Assembly (NCBI GenBank): GCA_963989245.1 | Contig: OZ022349.1 | Coordinates: 28,445,474-28,509,473 of the forward strand | Direction: 5' to 3' | DNA: 64,000 nucleotides | Origin: Nansenia antarctica | Taxonomy: Eukaryota; Chordata; Actinopteri; Argentiniformes; Microstomatidae | Part shown: piece by piece, positions 1 to 8,695 of the stretch | How positions within the stretch are numbered: position 1 is the stretch's first letter | How the letters are laid out: each line of letters opens with the position of its first letter | Made by a program: the position numbers and the translations under genes | Notes under the pieces: model-generated | The model's input: only the letters and a program-made list of their open reading frames with translations | Databases searched by the model: none | What the model was told of the DNA's origin: nothing

Positions 1-395
1 TAATTTTCATAACTGTCTGCACATATACATATCTTATTTTGATTGTTATTGTAGCCTATATATAAACACAAATATCAGTCTTATGCACCGTGTCTCATTC
101 AGCACTGAAGCCTGAATTTGAGCACAGTGTGTGCCCCCTTGCTACCTCTGCTGATATAAAAGAGAATTGCAGGCTTGGAGAAAAAGATGGCAGCCACAAA
201 TACACAGACACACACAGAAATACTGCTAAAACGCTTTATACTAACTCGATTTTGAAAATGTAAAAATGCTGGGTGGTAGAACGCACATATCTAGGAAAAG
301 TCATGAAAGGAGGGTCCTGAAATGTGATCGAGTGCAAAGGTAGAAATTTTTTTGTACTCACTGGTGCTGTTTAACACCTCACGGCTGTTCTAGTG
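1..395. other. Unique-looking flank left of the satellite array
   Basis: AT-rich sequence with no long open frame and no similarity to the satellite or to any element in the window. It ends abruptly where satellite sequence begins mid-monomer at about 396, so it may be the edge of the array or an older, unrecognised insertion. I see no gene, RNA or terminal repeat in it. Confidence 0.5.
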
Positions 396-684
396 TTAAT
401 TAGGGGGAATTTGATCAAGACAGTTTTGAACAATTCTCATGATTTATGTTTAGCAGAACCGTCATAGCATGCTGTTCAATTTCCTTTTTGGAATCAGTAC
501 CATTATATTCTCCAAGTATGGAGGGAAGGGTAATTGGAAAATTGTTGATCTATGACTTACATAATTTGATTACAACAAGTGGTGACTCTTGAGAATGCTG
601 TTCTCAAGACGTTCCACACTTTGTACATGAAATGACACACCAAGACTATACTTTCAGAGATCATTTCTATAGTTTTATGGTTGG
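396..684 (+). repeat. Satellite segment 1 (partial monomer)
   Basis: Starts inside the monomer and stops at the TxA-1 insertion point. Relative to other copies it lacks 24 bp near 598, exactly the interior of a predicted stem whose arms are CTTGAGAA and TTCTCAAG, flanked by a short AATG repeat. Its last 11 bases (674-684, TTTATGGTTGG) recur just after TxA-1 and carry a private G where other monomers have C, so they are a target-site duplication. Confidence 0.85.
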
Positions 685-959
685 CCTTTTGGCTAAGAGC
701 AAACTCTGGTTTCTCTTCAAGAAACGCACAGGCCTTTCGCCCTTACTAGAGACTTCTATTAAAGCTAGTCTTCGGTGGGGTGTGGGTTTTTGTGTTTTTT
801 TGAGAAATCTAGGGTTTTTCCTTTTTCCTCACTAGGCTCTATGCCCCTCCTTTTTTTCTATTCTTGGTCGGGGAGCACGTCTTCTCAGTAGGTGGCTTGA
901 CCGCTGCTGGGAGGTGGCTCCCCCGACCCACCCCCCCCTCTTTGAGCGGAACAGGCCGG

Positions 960-1470
960 GATCCGAGAGGAGCTGCCGGAGACCCGCGACTCTTCCAGTA
1001 GGTGGCCTTTTCACCACTGGGGCAGTTCGGCCGCTGGGCAGCCCCCCTCCAAAGAGCGGAAAGGCCGGACCCCGAGAGGAGCTTCCAAAGACCGCGACTC
1101 TTCCAGTAGGTGACCAGTAGGTGGCCTGCCCGCCACTGGAGCCACTGGAGCACGAGTTCGGCCCCTGGGCAGCCCCCCTCCAAAGAGCGGAAAGGCCGGA
1201 CCCCGAGAGGAGCTTCCAAAGACCGCGACTCTTCCAGTAGGTGACCAGTAGGTGGCCTGCCCGCCACTGGAGCCACTGGAGCACGAGTTCGGCCCCTGGG
1301 CAGCCCCCCTCCAAAGAGCGGACAGGCCGGACCCCGAGAGGAGCTTCCAAAGACCGCGACTCTTTCAGTAGGTGGCCTGCCCGCCACTGGAGCACGAGTT
1401 CGGCCCCTGGGCAGCCCCCCTCAAAAGAGCGGAAAGGCCGGACCCCGAGAGGAGCTTCCGAAGACCTCGA
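960..1470 (+). repeat. Tandem monomers in the TxA 5' UTR
   Basis: About four direct repeats of 120-131 bp. Each has CGCGACTCTTCCAGTAGGTG, a CCACTGGAG motif, a GGCAGCCCCCCTC stretch and a GGACCCCGAGAGGAGC motif. Units starting with CGCCACTGGA lie at 1131, 1262 and 1382; the last is shorter because it lacks one CCACTGGAG copy and one AGTAGGTG copy. Monomeric 5' UTRs in LINEs commonly hold the internal promoter; that role is inferred here. Confidence 0.8.
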
Positions 1471-1867
1471 CTCTCCCAAGCACGCCAGAGGTGAGAGAGG
1501 GCCCAACACCCACCAGCTGACCCAGCTGAGCCAGTGGACCCCAACCAGACCAGGAGGGAGGACAACTATAACATCTAAGCTAGGAGCGAGAGGGACACAG
1601 GGGAGTGCTTTGAAGACCGTAGGTCTTTGGCCACCTGGTGTCCCCACTCGCTCTCAGGTGTCCCTCTTTTGTCCCCAGACGGGAACCCAGTTCCAGACCC
1701 AAGCCAGAGTCCAAAATCTGCCGTGAGGACCTGAGAGGAACAACACCCCTAACCTTACGGCAAGTACCCTATTCCCCCCCCCAAAAAATTATCTACAACC
1801 TCCCCCTAACCCTATTCCTCTCCCTCCTTCCTCCCTGATCCCCCACCCCCCCCACCCCACTCCAACG

Positions 1868-3454
1868 ATGAACCCCGGAGCGATGCGGCGCTACAACGCC
1901 GTCAGGTTGACGCTCAACCCAACTGAGGAGGCTGCCATGGATGGAGCCCCCCAACAGAAGACTGCCAGACCAGTAACAACGATGACCCGCCTGGAATTCA
2001 GCAGGGCGGTTCTACAGAGAGGTATGGGCTTTGTGCCGTCTGATCTAAACTGCCTGGTGAAGCCCCCTGGGCCGAATGAATGTTTTGAAGTTAGCTTTAA
2101 AACCCCCCAACTGTTAGAGGAATTCTGGACCTTTCATAGGATTAATGAACACAAACCCCCACTTAACCGTTTTACAGCCCACCCACTAACGGATTTAGAA
2201 TCAAAAGTGGTCACAATTCAATTCCACAATGAGGTGATTCAGGAATATGATATTGAGGTGTGGCTACACCGTCATGCCACCCTTAAATCGGGGGCCCGGA
2301 TGGTCCTGGATGAAGACGGAGTGTGGACGGGGGCCAAGAAATGGCTGGTGCAACTCCGTCCGGACACGGAGGGGATAGGCGGAGTCCAACATATCCCCAG
2401 CACCATCAACCTGGGGAACAACAGGGGCTCCGTCTACTACTACGGTATGCCGAAGCTCTGCAGGAACTGCGGCCAATTGGGCCATCTGGCAGCGGCCTGC
2501 AAGGCCGTGGTATGTAAAATCTGCCGCCAAGACCACCCGACGTCGGAGTGCACCACGACCAGACCTTGCAACCTGTGCGGGGGACAGGGGCATCTTTACC
2601 GTGACTGCCCAAGTTCCTATGCAAGTAGAGCCCGGGGCTATAAATCCAACCAACCACCACCCCAACCCCCACCCCCACCCCAACCCACACCCCAACCCAC
2701 ACCCCCACCCCCACCCCAACCCACACCCCAACCCCCACCCCAACCCACACCCCAACCCACACCCAACATGGAGGAAGAGAAGGGAGAGACGGAGGAGGAC
2801 CGGCGCTCGAGCGATGGGGGGGACGATCAGAGCTCGAGCGACGGAGAAGGAGAAGGAGAGGAACCAACCGTCCCAGCACCCCCTACAGACAACCTCAACA
2901 CCCACCCCCTCCTAAACCCCATTGCCACCTCCACCCCCTGCAAAAACACCATGAAGGGGGAGCCGGCCTCTATTGAAATAGCCACCAGCAACACACTGCA
3001 GATCCACCTCCCCTCCCAATCAGACAGTGAAAATGACTGGAGCTTGGCTCAACCAAAACGGAAAAGACCACAAAAAAAGGCAATCCGGAAAAAAACAGAC
3101 AAAAAGACTACTCCAGAACCCAAACCCCAACGCCATACAGGTAAGCCGGCTCCCCCCCCCAAACCCTCCTCCCCACCCTCTTCCTCTCTCCAGTCATCAC
3201 ATGCTCCTCACCCTGCACAGCCCACCAGCCACCCCCAGTCCAGGCTCACCGGACCGTACGGGCCACCGAAAATCACCTCATCAACAACACAGATGAGGGG
3301 GCCACCAGGCAGTCAGAGGGGAGACAACCCCCACACCATGAGCAGCCAAGGGGAGGTGCCACACTATCTGGCCCCCAACGACCCATTGGAGGGCCTCAAC
3401 CTCATGTGCAATAGCTTAGCAAAAATTGGAAAAAACCAAATCCAAGAACCATGA
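1868..3454 (+). CDS. TxA-1 ORF1: CCHC zinc-knuckle RNA-binding protein
   Basis: 528 residues, presumed nucleic-acid chaperone that packages LINE RNA. Three CCHC knuckles follow one another: CRNCGQLGHLAAAC from about residue 198, CKICRQDHPTSEC from about 217, and CNLCGGQGHLYRDC from about 236. The ~190 residues before them resemble the RNA-binding part of ZCCHC3-type proteins. After them come a Pro/Gln/Thr repeat, an acidic Glu/Asp/Ser block and a basic Lys-rich stretch, probably disordered. A second ATG at 1937 is an alternative start. The stop overlaps the ORF2 start (ATGA), which suggests termination-reinitiation. The family is recognised; the function is inferred from LINE ORF1 proteins. 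Confidence 0.85.
   Translation: MNPGAMRRYNAVRLTLNPTEEAAMDGAPQQKTARPVTTMTRLEFSRAVLQRGMGFVPSDLNCLVKPPGPNECFEVSFKTPQLLEEFWTFHRINEHKPPLNRFTAHPLTDLESKVVTIQFHNEVIQEYDIEVWLHRHATLKSGARMVLDEDGVWTGAKKWLVQLRPDTEGIGGVQHIPSTINLGNNRGSVYYYGMPKLCRNCGQLGHLAAACKAVVCKICRQDHPTSECTTTRPCNLCGGQGHLYRDCPSSYASRARGYKSNQPPPQPPPPPQPTPQPTPPPPPQPTPQPPPQPTPQPTPNMEEEKGETEEDRRSSDGGDDQSSSDGEGEGEEPTVPAPPTDNLNTHPLLNPIATSTPCKNTMKGEPASIEIATSNTLQIHLPSQSDSENDWSLAQPKRKRPQKKAIRKKTDKKTTPEPKPQRHTGKPAPPPKPSSPPSSSLQSSHAPHPAQPTSHPQSRLTGPYGPPKITSSTTQMRGPPGSQRGDNPHTMSSQGEVPHYLAPNDPLEGLNLMCNSLAKIGKNQIQEP
2645..2768 (+). repeat. CCCCAACCCACA minisatellite inside ORF1
   Basis: Imperfect 6/12-bp repeats (CCCCAAC, CCCACAC, CCCCCAC) encode the Pro/Gln/Thr tract of ORF1. 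Its length differs in every TxA copy, and it is one of the points where TxA-4 and TxA-5 lose the ORF1 frame, as expected of replication slippage in C-rich repeats. Confidence 0.8.
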
Positions 3455-6400
3455 GGATAACAATCTCATCTCTCAACACCAGAAGCCTCCGGCAACCAGA
3501 CAAACGGGAGGTCGTCTACCAGTACATCACCCAACATCAGTCAGACATGTATATCCTCCAGGAGTGCGCCATCCCATTCAAGGAGATGGACGCCACCCTG
3601 GAGGAGGAATGGACACGGGGGGACTCTCTCTGGTCAGGCTCAAACATCGATAGAGCTGATGGGGTCGGCATTTTGGTGGCCAACCCTTTTCTGCAGACCA
3701 AAAAGGGGGAGGTTGTAGAGAGCGGGCGAATCCTGGTTCTGGACCTAGAGATCCAGGGTTCGCCGCTGAGGGTCATCAATGTGTACGGCCCAACCAACGT
3801 GGCCAAGAGAGTCTCCCTTTTCAAGAAACTTCGGTCTCTCCTCCTCATCCCCACACCAGTCCTAGTGGGGGGAGATTTCAACTGTGCCCTCCGGGATGAG
3901 GACCGCAGCAGGCCCAGGAGAGACCGATCCACTACAGAACTTCAGTCCATCATAGACGACTTCCAACTGGTAGACGCCGGTGGCACCTCCCCGCCGACAC
4001 ACACAAGGGTGAGTTCCTCCGGGAATTCTTCCTCCAGGATAGACATGTTCTTGCTCTCGCCAGGTCTGAGGATGGGAACCCTGACCAGCCAGGCGGCCCA
4101 CTTCTCGGACCACAGGATGTTGACAGTGTCCCTGGAATGGGACGGCCAAACAAGAGCGGGTAGGGGTACCTGGAGGATGAATACATCGATCCTTCAGGAC
4201 CCAACAGTGGTGCATTCCTTCTCCAGGCGCTACCTGGAGTGGAGGACCCTAAAAGAACTGTTTGACTCCCCGATAGAGTGGTGGGAGATGGTTAAGGCCA
4301 GGACAAAGGGCTACTTCGGGTCAGTCGGAAGGAGGAAAGCGGCAGAACAGAGGGCCAGGTTTCAACACCACAACGCGGCCCTCCAACGCCTGAGTCTCCT
4401 ACAGCTGGGTGGTCTGGATGTGGCCCGAGAACTGGCCGAGACCAAACAACACCTTGCCACCCTCTACCGGGAGCAACAACAAAAGAAACAGTTCAGGGAA
4501 AAACTCCAGGGCCTGGAGGAGGAGGAGAAATGCACACGCCACTTCTTCCGCAAGGCACGGTCAAAACACAAGCCTATCCTGTCCCTATACGACACCAATG
4601 GGGACACCGTGTCAGACAGAGGCAACATCCCGGGGGTGGCAAGAGAGTTCTACGAGAGTCTCTACAACATCAAGACAACCGACGAGACTCTCATGGCCAC
4701 CTTCCTGGATGGTCTGGACCGGGTCCCCGAGGGTGGTGAGAGTGAGAACCCAGAGCTGACCACGGAGGAGCTCACCCGGGCCGTGCACTCCTTGAATACA
4801 CACAAGGCCCCTGGACCGGATGGGATCCCAGCAGAGTTCTACAAGACTCTCTGGGATCTCCTCAAGGAGGACTTGGCGGAGGTCTTCAAAGCCATCTACA
4901 GGGAAGGGAGGCTTGGAGAGTCAATGAGACAGAGTACGGTCACACTGATCCCCAAGAAAGGGGACCTCAAGGACCTCCGGAACTGGCGCCCCATTAATCT
5001 CCTCCCAGTGGACTATAAAATCATGACAAAAGCCCTCACCCAACGGTTTCAAACCCTCCTCCCCTCAGTTATAGCCCCTGACCAAACCTGTAGCGTCCCC
5101 GGTAGGTCCATCAACGACAACCTGCTCCTGGTGAGAGACCTCATCCTGCACTCCCAGGAGCGGAGGTCCCCTTTAGGCCTTCTCAGCCTGGATCAGGAGA
5201 AGGCCTTTGACAGGGTTAGCCATGGTTTCCTGCAGAGGGTGCTGAGAGGCATGAACTTCCCCCAGCACCTGCTCAACTGGACCGAACTCTGCTACAACAA
5301 CATCACGAGCAGAGTTCGGATCAACAACCAGTTGACAGACCCCTTCCCCATCAAAGCTGGAGTACGGCAGGGATGCCCCTTGGCCCCTCTACTGTACGTC
5401 ATCTACCTGGAGCCGTTCCTACGGAAGATCAGGAGCTCCCCCAACATCATGGGCTACCCTCTACCAGGGGCCCGGGGGGAGAGGCTCAAGGTGGTGGCGT
5501 ACATGGACGACATTACCATCGTCGGCACAGATAGTCGCTCCATTTCCACAGCAACGAAAGTGGTGGAGGACTACTGTGCAGCCACTGGCGCCCTGATCAA
5601 TAGGGGTAAGTGTGAGCTGTTTCTGTCGCAGCACTGGCAGGAGAACCTGGCAACCTCCTTCCCTGTAAAGACGGAAAACATTAAGCTGCTGGGGATCACC
5701 TACCAGAAAGATGGAGGAGCCTCCGGCAGCTGGAAGGAGACCATCCGCCAGGTCCAAAAGAAGATCTGTGAGTGGAGTGCACGGCCTCTCACAATGACAG
5801 GCAAGATCCTGGTCCTGAAGGCTATTGTTCTTCCCATTCTCCTTTACCTGGGCAGGGTGTTTCCCCCAGACAGAGCAGTATCCAAAACCATCGAAAGGAT
5901 CATGTTTACCTTTGTCTGGGGGAGCCAGATGGAAAAACTAAAACGCACCACCCTGTACAAAACAGTGGAGAATGGGGGGAAAGGGGTCCCAGACATCCTA
6001 AACATCATTAGGGCACAGGGACTCTCCAACCTCATCAACAACATCAACAACAAAGATAGGAAAGCCAGGTTCTTTGAAATATACTATGCCACACCCATCC
6101 TCCGGACACTCAGGGTGACCGCATCAATAAATCACACTGTGCCCTACAGCTGGGACCCCCCTCCAGTCTACAAGATATGGAGGGACTTTGCCTTCAAGAC
6201 AGGATTGTCCGCGGCTGGGCTGGCCTCATGGAAATACAAAGACATTATGACCTTCATAAGGTCGAAGGAAACCATTACTCACCCCAAGGCCAGCACAGCC
6301 GTGGACTCCAAACAGGTATGGAAAAACATTAATCATAAATGTACTAACAATAAACAAAAAGACATTGCCTGGATGGCTGCTCATGGTTGTCTCCCCACTA

Positions 6401-6837
6401 GGGAATTCTTGCATAGGCGGCACATCGCAACGACTGAGAAATGCCCCCACGGATGCACGGACACAGAACACATTAACCACCTGTTCTGTGAGTGCTCCGT
6501 GGCCAGGCGGGTCTGGGCCCTGTTTGTTCCCTCTGTCTCCCTAAACAGCCTGCTGACCCTGCCCCGCTTGACGGGCGAGAACATCCTGTATGGTCCTCCC
6601 GGGGGGTGCACAACCCCCCAACTACAACAACAGTGGAGGATCATCAGCGCCGTCAAGCAGGTACTCTGGGAGACGAGGAACATCAGGGTCTATCAGAAAC
6701 AGAGCGTCCACCTGACAACCCTGAGGAGGAGAATCACCCTCTTCCTCAGGGACCATGCTATGGTTGACTTTAAAAATAACCCGGATCAAGCAAGAGCGGT
6801 GTGGGGGGTGGAGAGATGGAAGGACGTCATCCTCTAA
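3451..6837 (+). CDS. TxA-1 ORF2: endonuclease and reverse transcriptase
   Basis: 1128 residues, the enzyme that nicks target DNA and copies the LINE RNA onto it. The N-terminal APE-type endonuclease shows SLNTRS (N9), LQECAIP (E38), VYGPTN (~111), GGDFNCA (~140) and SDHRML (~220). A linker rich in Glu, Arg and Gln follows. Reverse transcriptase motifs are VTLIPKKGD, LSLDQEKAFDRV (~579), GVRQGCPLAPLLY and AYMDDITIVG (~683). The C-terminus has a Cys/His motif, CPHGCTDTEHINHLFCEC. All catalytic motifs are present and no stop interrupts the frame, so the protein looks competent. Length and order fit the Tx1/L1 group. The start overlaps the ORF1 stop. Confidence 0.93.
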   Translation: MRITISSLNTRSLRQPDKREVVYQYITQHQSDMYILQECAIPFKEMDATLEEEWTRGDSLWSGSNIDRADGVGILVANPFLQTKKGEVVESGRILVLDLEIQGSPLRVINVYGPTNVAKRVSLFKKLRSLLLIPTPVLVGGDFNCALRDEDRSRPRRDRSTTELQSIIDDFQLVDAGGTSPPTHTRVSSSGNSSSRIDMFLLSPGLRMGTLTSQAAHFSDHRMLTVSLEWDGQTRAGRGTWRMNTSILQDPTVVHSFSRRYLEWRTLKELFDSPIEWWEMVKARTKGYFGSVGRRKAAEQRARFQHHNAALQRLSLLQLGGLDVARELAETKQHLATLYREQQQKKQFREKLQGLEEEEKCTRHFFRKARSKHKPILSLYDTNGDTVSDRGNIPGVAREFYESLYNIKTTDETLMATFLDGLDRVPEGGESENPELTTEELTRAVHSLNTHKAPGPDGIPAEFYKTLWDLLKEDLAEVFKAIYREGRLGESMRQSTVTLIPKKGDLKDLRNWRPINLLPVDYKIMTKALTQRFQTLLPSVIAPDQTCSVPGRSINDNLLLVRDLILHSQERRSPLGLLSLDQEKAFDRVSHGFLQRVLRGMNFPQHLLNWTELCYNNITSRVRINNQLTDPFPIKAGVRQGCPLAPLLYVIYLEPFLRKIRSSPNIMGYPLPGARGERLKVVAYMDDITIVGTDSRSISTATKVVEDYCAATGALINRGKCELFLSQHWQENLATSFPVKTENIKLLGITYQKDGGASGSWKETIRQVQKKICEWSARPLTMTGKILVLKAIVLPILLYLGRVFPPDRAVSKTIERIMFTFVWGSQMEKLKRTTLYKTVENGGKGVPDILNIIRAQGLSNLINNINNKDRKARFFEIYYATPILRTLRVTASINHTVPYSWDPPPVYKIWRDFAFKTGLSAAGLASWKYKDIMTFIRSKETITHPKASTAVDSKQVWKNINHKCTNNKQKDIAWMAAHGCLPTREFLHRRHIATTEKCPHGCTDTEHINHLFCECSVARRVWALFVPSVSLNSLLTLPRLTGENILYGPPGGCTTPQLQQQWRIISAVKQVLWETRNIRVYQKQSVHLTTLRRRITLFLRDHAMVDFKNNPDQARAVWGVERWKDVIL

Positions 6838-8040
6838 ACCGCCCCCCATGCCGCGCCGCATCGCCCAACCCCCCCCCACCCCGGGCCTACCTCACTACAC
6901 CACCAGTTCCTGCACTATCACCTTCACCACCGTTCCAGCACAAGCCCTGGTCAGCAGTATCACCATCACAAGGACCAGGAGAGGAGCAGCGCACAACACC
7001 AACAGGGAAGTTTACTGCACCTTCCACCACCTACACATGTACACAGCACTGACCCACTTCCTACCCTCACCAGAATATCACCACACACAACCCACAGCCG
7101 AACCAGCCGTCTCTGCCAGCACCACCAGCACCAGGATGACCAACACCACTGGGTCACAGGGAAGTACTGATCACCCGCCTGACACCAAAATGCACACTAC
7201 ACAATCCATGCACACCTCCCTTCTCTCACTCCTGTATCTTTTCAGGCACATGTCATATCCAGCTCTGACACCTACCCAGGCTTCCAGACCCAGGAGCAGA
7301 GACCGGCGGGAACCACCACGTCACCCCAGCACCAACCCCAGGTTCCAACTCAGCGACCCCAAACCCCCTGTTCCGGGCCCCCCCCCCCCCAACTCCAGGC
7401 CCCCAGCTACAGGCCCAGTCCCCTACCCCGCCAACCCCCAACCCCCAGCCCGGAACAAGCTGAGAAGAGCCAGGGAGCTTTTTCCCTGGATAAGCTGTGT
7501 ACAGGTTTTTCGCCTCTGCTTGCCTGCCATGCGCCGAGCTCTCTGGGCCTCTCCTCGGGGGCTTCCGGTCGGCCTGCGTGCTCGATCTGCTCCGCCGCTG
7601 GGGCGCCTGGTCCGGCTAGCCTCGTGAAGGGCTACAGGAGTCTGAGCCTGGTGGGCTGGGCCGGATGCGCCGGTGGTGGGGCGGGTCGGGTGAGTCGGGT
7701 GTGTGGGGTCCCTCGGGGGAGGGAGGTGGGGGAGCCACGGCTTTGCACTGGTGGGCAAACTGGATAGTAGTCGCTCTACAACTAGAGGGCTGCAGGGGAA
7801 TTTTTTTTCCGGATGCACAGCGAACAGGTTTTTTACCCCTGCCTCCTACCGACACTGGAACCTGGACACTGAACACTGAACACTGAACATTACACTACAC
7901 TGGACAATACACTGAACACTGAGCACTTTAGTTAGTTTAATGTTGGTTGTTGTTGAATGAAATGTCTTAAATGTCTGATTGTTTGATTAATTGATTGTAT
8001 ACACGGTGTTGCGTTTTTATAAAAACCAATAAAAAACACC
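6838..8040 (+). other. TxA-1 3' UTR
   Basis: About 1.2 kb after the ORF2 stop, rich in CACC/CCAC repeats at first, then a poly-C tract near 7380-7391, then a GC-rich part, then short tandem ACACTGAAC units near 7865-7890. It ends with a TTTATAAAAACC-AATAAAAAACACC terminus that abuts the target site. The terminal bases are the same in all TxA copies, so they probably form the priming end. Open frames in this stretch differ between copies and are not supported as genes. Confidence 0.8.
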
Positions 8041-8695
8041 TTTATGGTTGGGAAATATGTTTCTAAAGTGTCTGGTCTCGCTATCCATGATGATTATGTA
8101 AGATATTCTTTTCAGAGCATGAATCAGGTGAATAGAAATGACTGTTCATTTTTTTCCCACCATTGATGATTGTCCATTGTTCCTCAAAGGAACATGGGTG
8201 GAAAGAATATGTTCTGAGTGGGTACTTCTGCCACAGAAATAAGTAATTTGTTAAAAAATAAAAAGCAAGTTCAATTAATTAGGGGGAATTTGATCAAGAC
8301 AGTTTTGAACAATTCTCATGATTTATGTTTAGCAGAACCGTCATAGCATGCTGTTCAATTTCCTTTTTGGAATCAGTACCATTATATTCTCCAAGTATGG
8401 AGGGAAGGGTAATTAGAAAATTGTTGATCTATGACTTACATAATTTGATTACAACAAGTGGTGACTCTTGAGAATGCAATAGAACACCGCGATGCAAATG
8501 CTGTTCTCAAGACGTTCCACACTTTGTACATTAAATGACACACCAAGACTATACTTTCAGGGATCATTTCTATAGTTTTATGCTGGGGAAATGTGTTTCT
8601 AAAGTGTCTGGTCTCGCTATCCATGATGATAATGTAAGATATTCTTTTCAGAGCATGAATCAGGTGAATAGAAATGACTGTTCATTTTTTTTCCA
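8041..8695 (+). repeat. Satellite segment 2
   Basis: Runs from the TxA target point through the A-rich monomer end (about 8252-8271) and through the next unit to the T-run at 8685-8692. That T-run plus CCA is duplicated after TxA-2. The sequence matches the other monomers closely. Confidence 0.88.

Larger units (their letters stand above)
685..8040 (+). mobile_element. TxA-1: full-length Tx1-clade LINE
   Basis: A 7.36-kb non-LTR retrotransposon made of a 1.18-kb GC-rich 5' UTR with tandem repeats, ORF1 (CCHC nucleocapsid-like), ORF2 (AP endonuclease plus reverse transcriptase), a 1.2-kb 3' UTR and a short AATAAAAAACACC end. Both ORFs are open and overlap by ATGA. An 11-bp target duplication (674-684 and 8041-8051) places it by target-primed reverse transcription inside one satellite monomer. 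The Tx1-clade call rests on the ORF1 zinc knuckles and the ORF2 architecture; Tx1 relatives are known for site-specific insertion. It is the only complete copy of its family here. Confidence 0.9.

Noticed and set aside
396..684. Centromeric identity of the satellite by a CENP-B box
   Set aside because: I found no match to the CENP-B box pattern in the monomer. A centromeric location cannot be claimed from sequence alone.
832..1647. A 271-codon minus-strand frame with internal protein repeats
   Set aside because: It is the antisense of the TxA 5'-UTR tandem monomers. The repeats are a by-product of the DNA repeats, and it is absent from truncated copies.
3141..3193. A 53-bp intron-like stretch in TxA-1 ORF1 (GTAAG ... 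CTCTCCAG)
   Set aside because: Splice-like ends are present, but removal would shift the ORF1 frame and no copy in the window lacks the segment, as a spliced retrocopy would.
6755..7627. A 290-codon Pro/Thr/His-rich frame after ORF2 (similar near 11899 and 18435)
   Set aside because: It overlaps the end of ORF2 and lies in the C-rich 3' UTR. The frame and end differ between copies because of poly-C length, so it is not a conserved protein.
8436..8624. A recurring 60-62 residue antisense frame (also near 13478, 25205, 25741, 32297, 56132, 56662)
   Set aside because: It is the satellite monomer read on one strand. It is repeated because the DNA is repeated, and it has no start context, domain or independent conservation.
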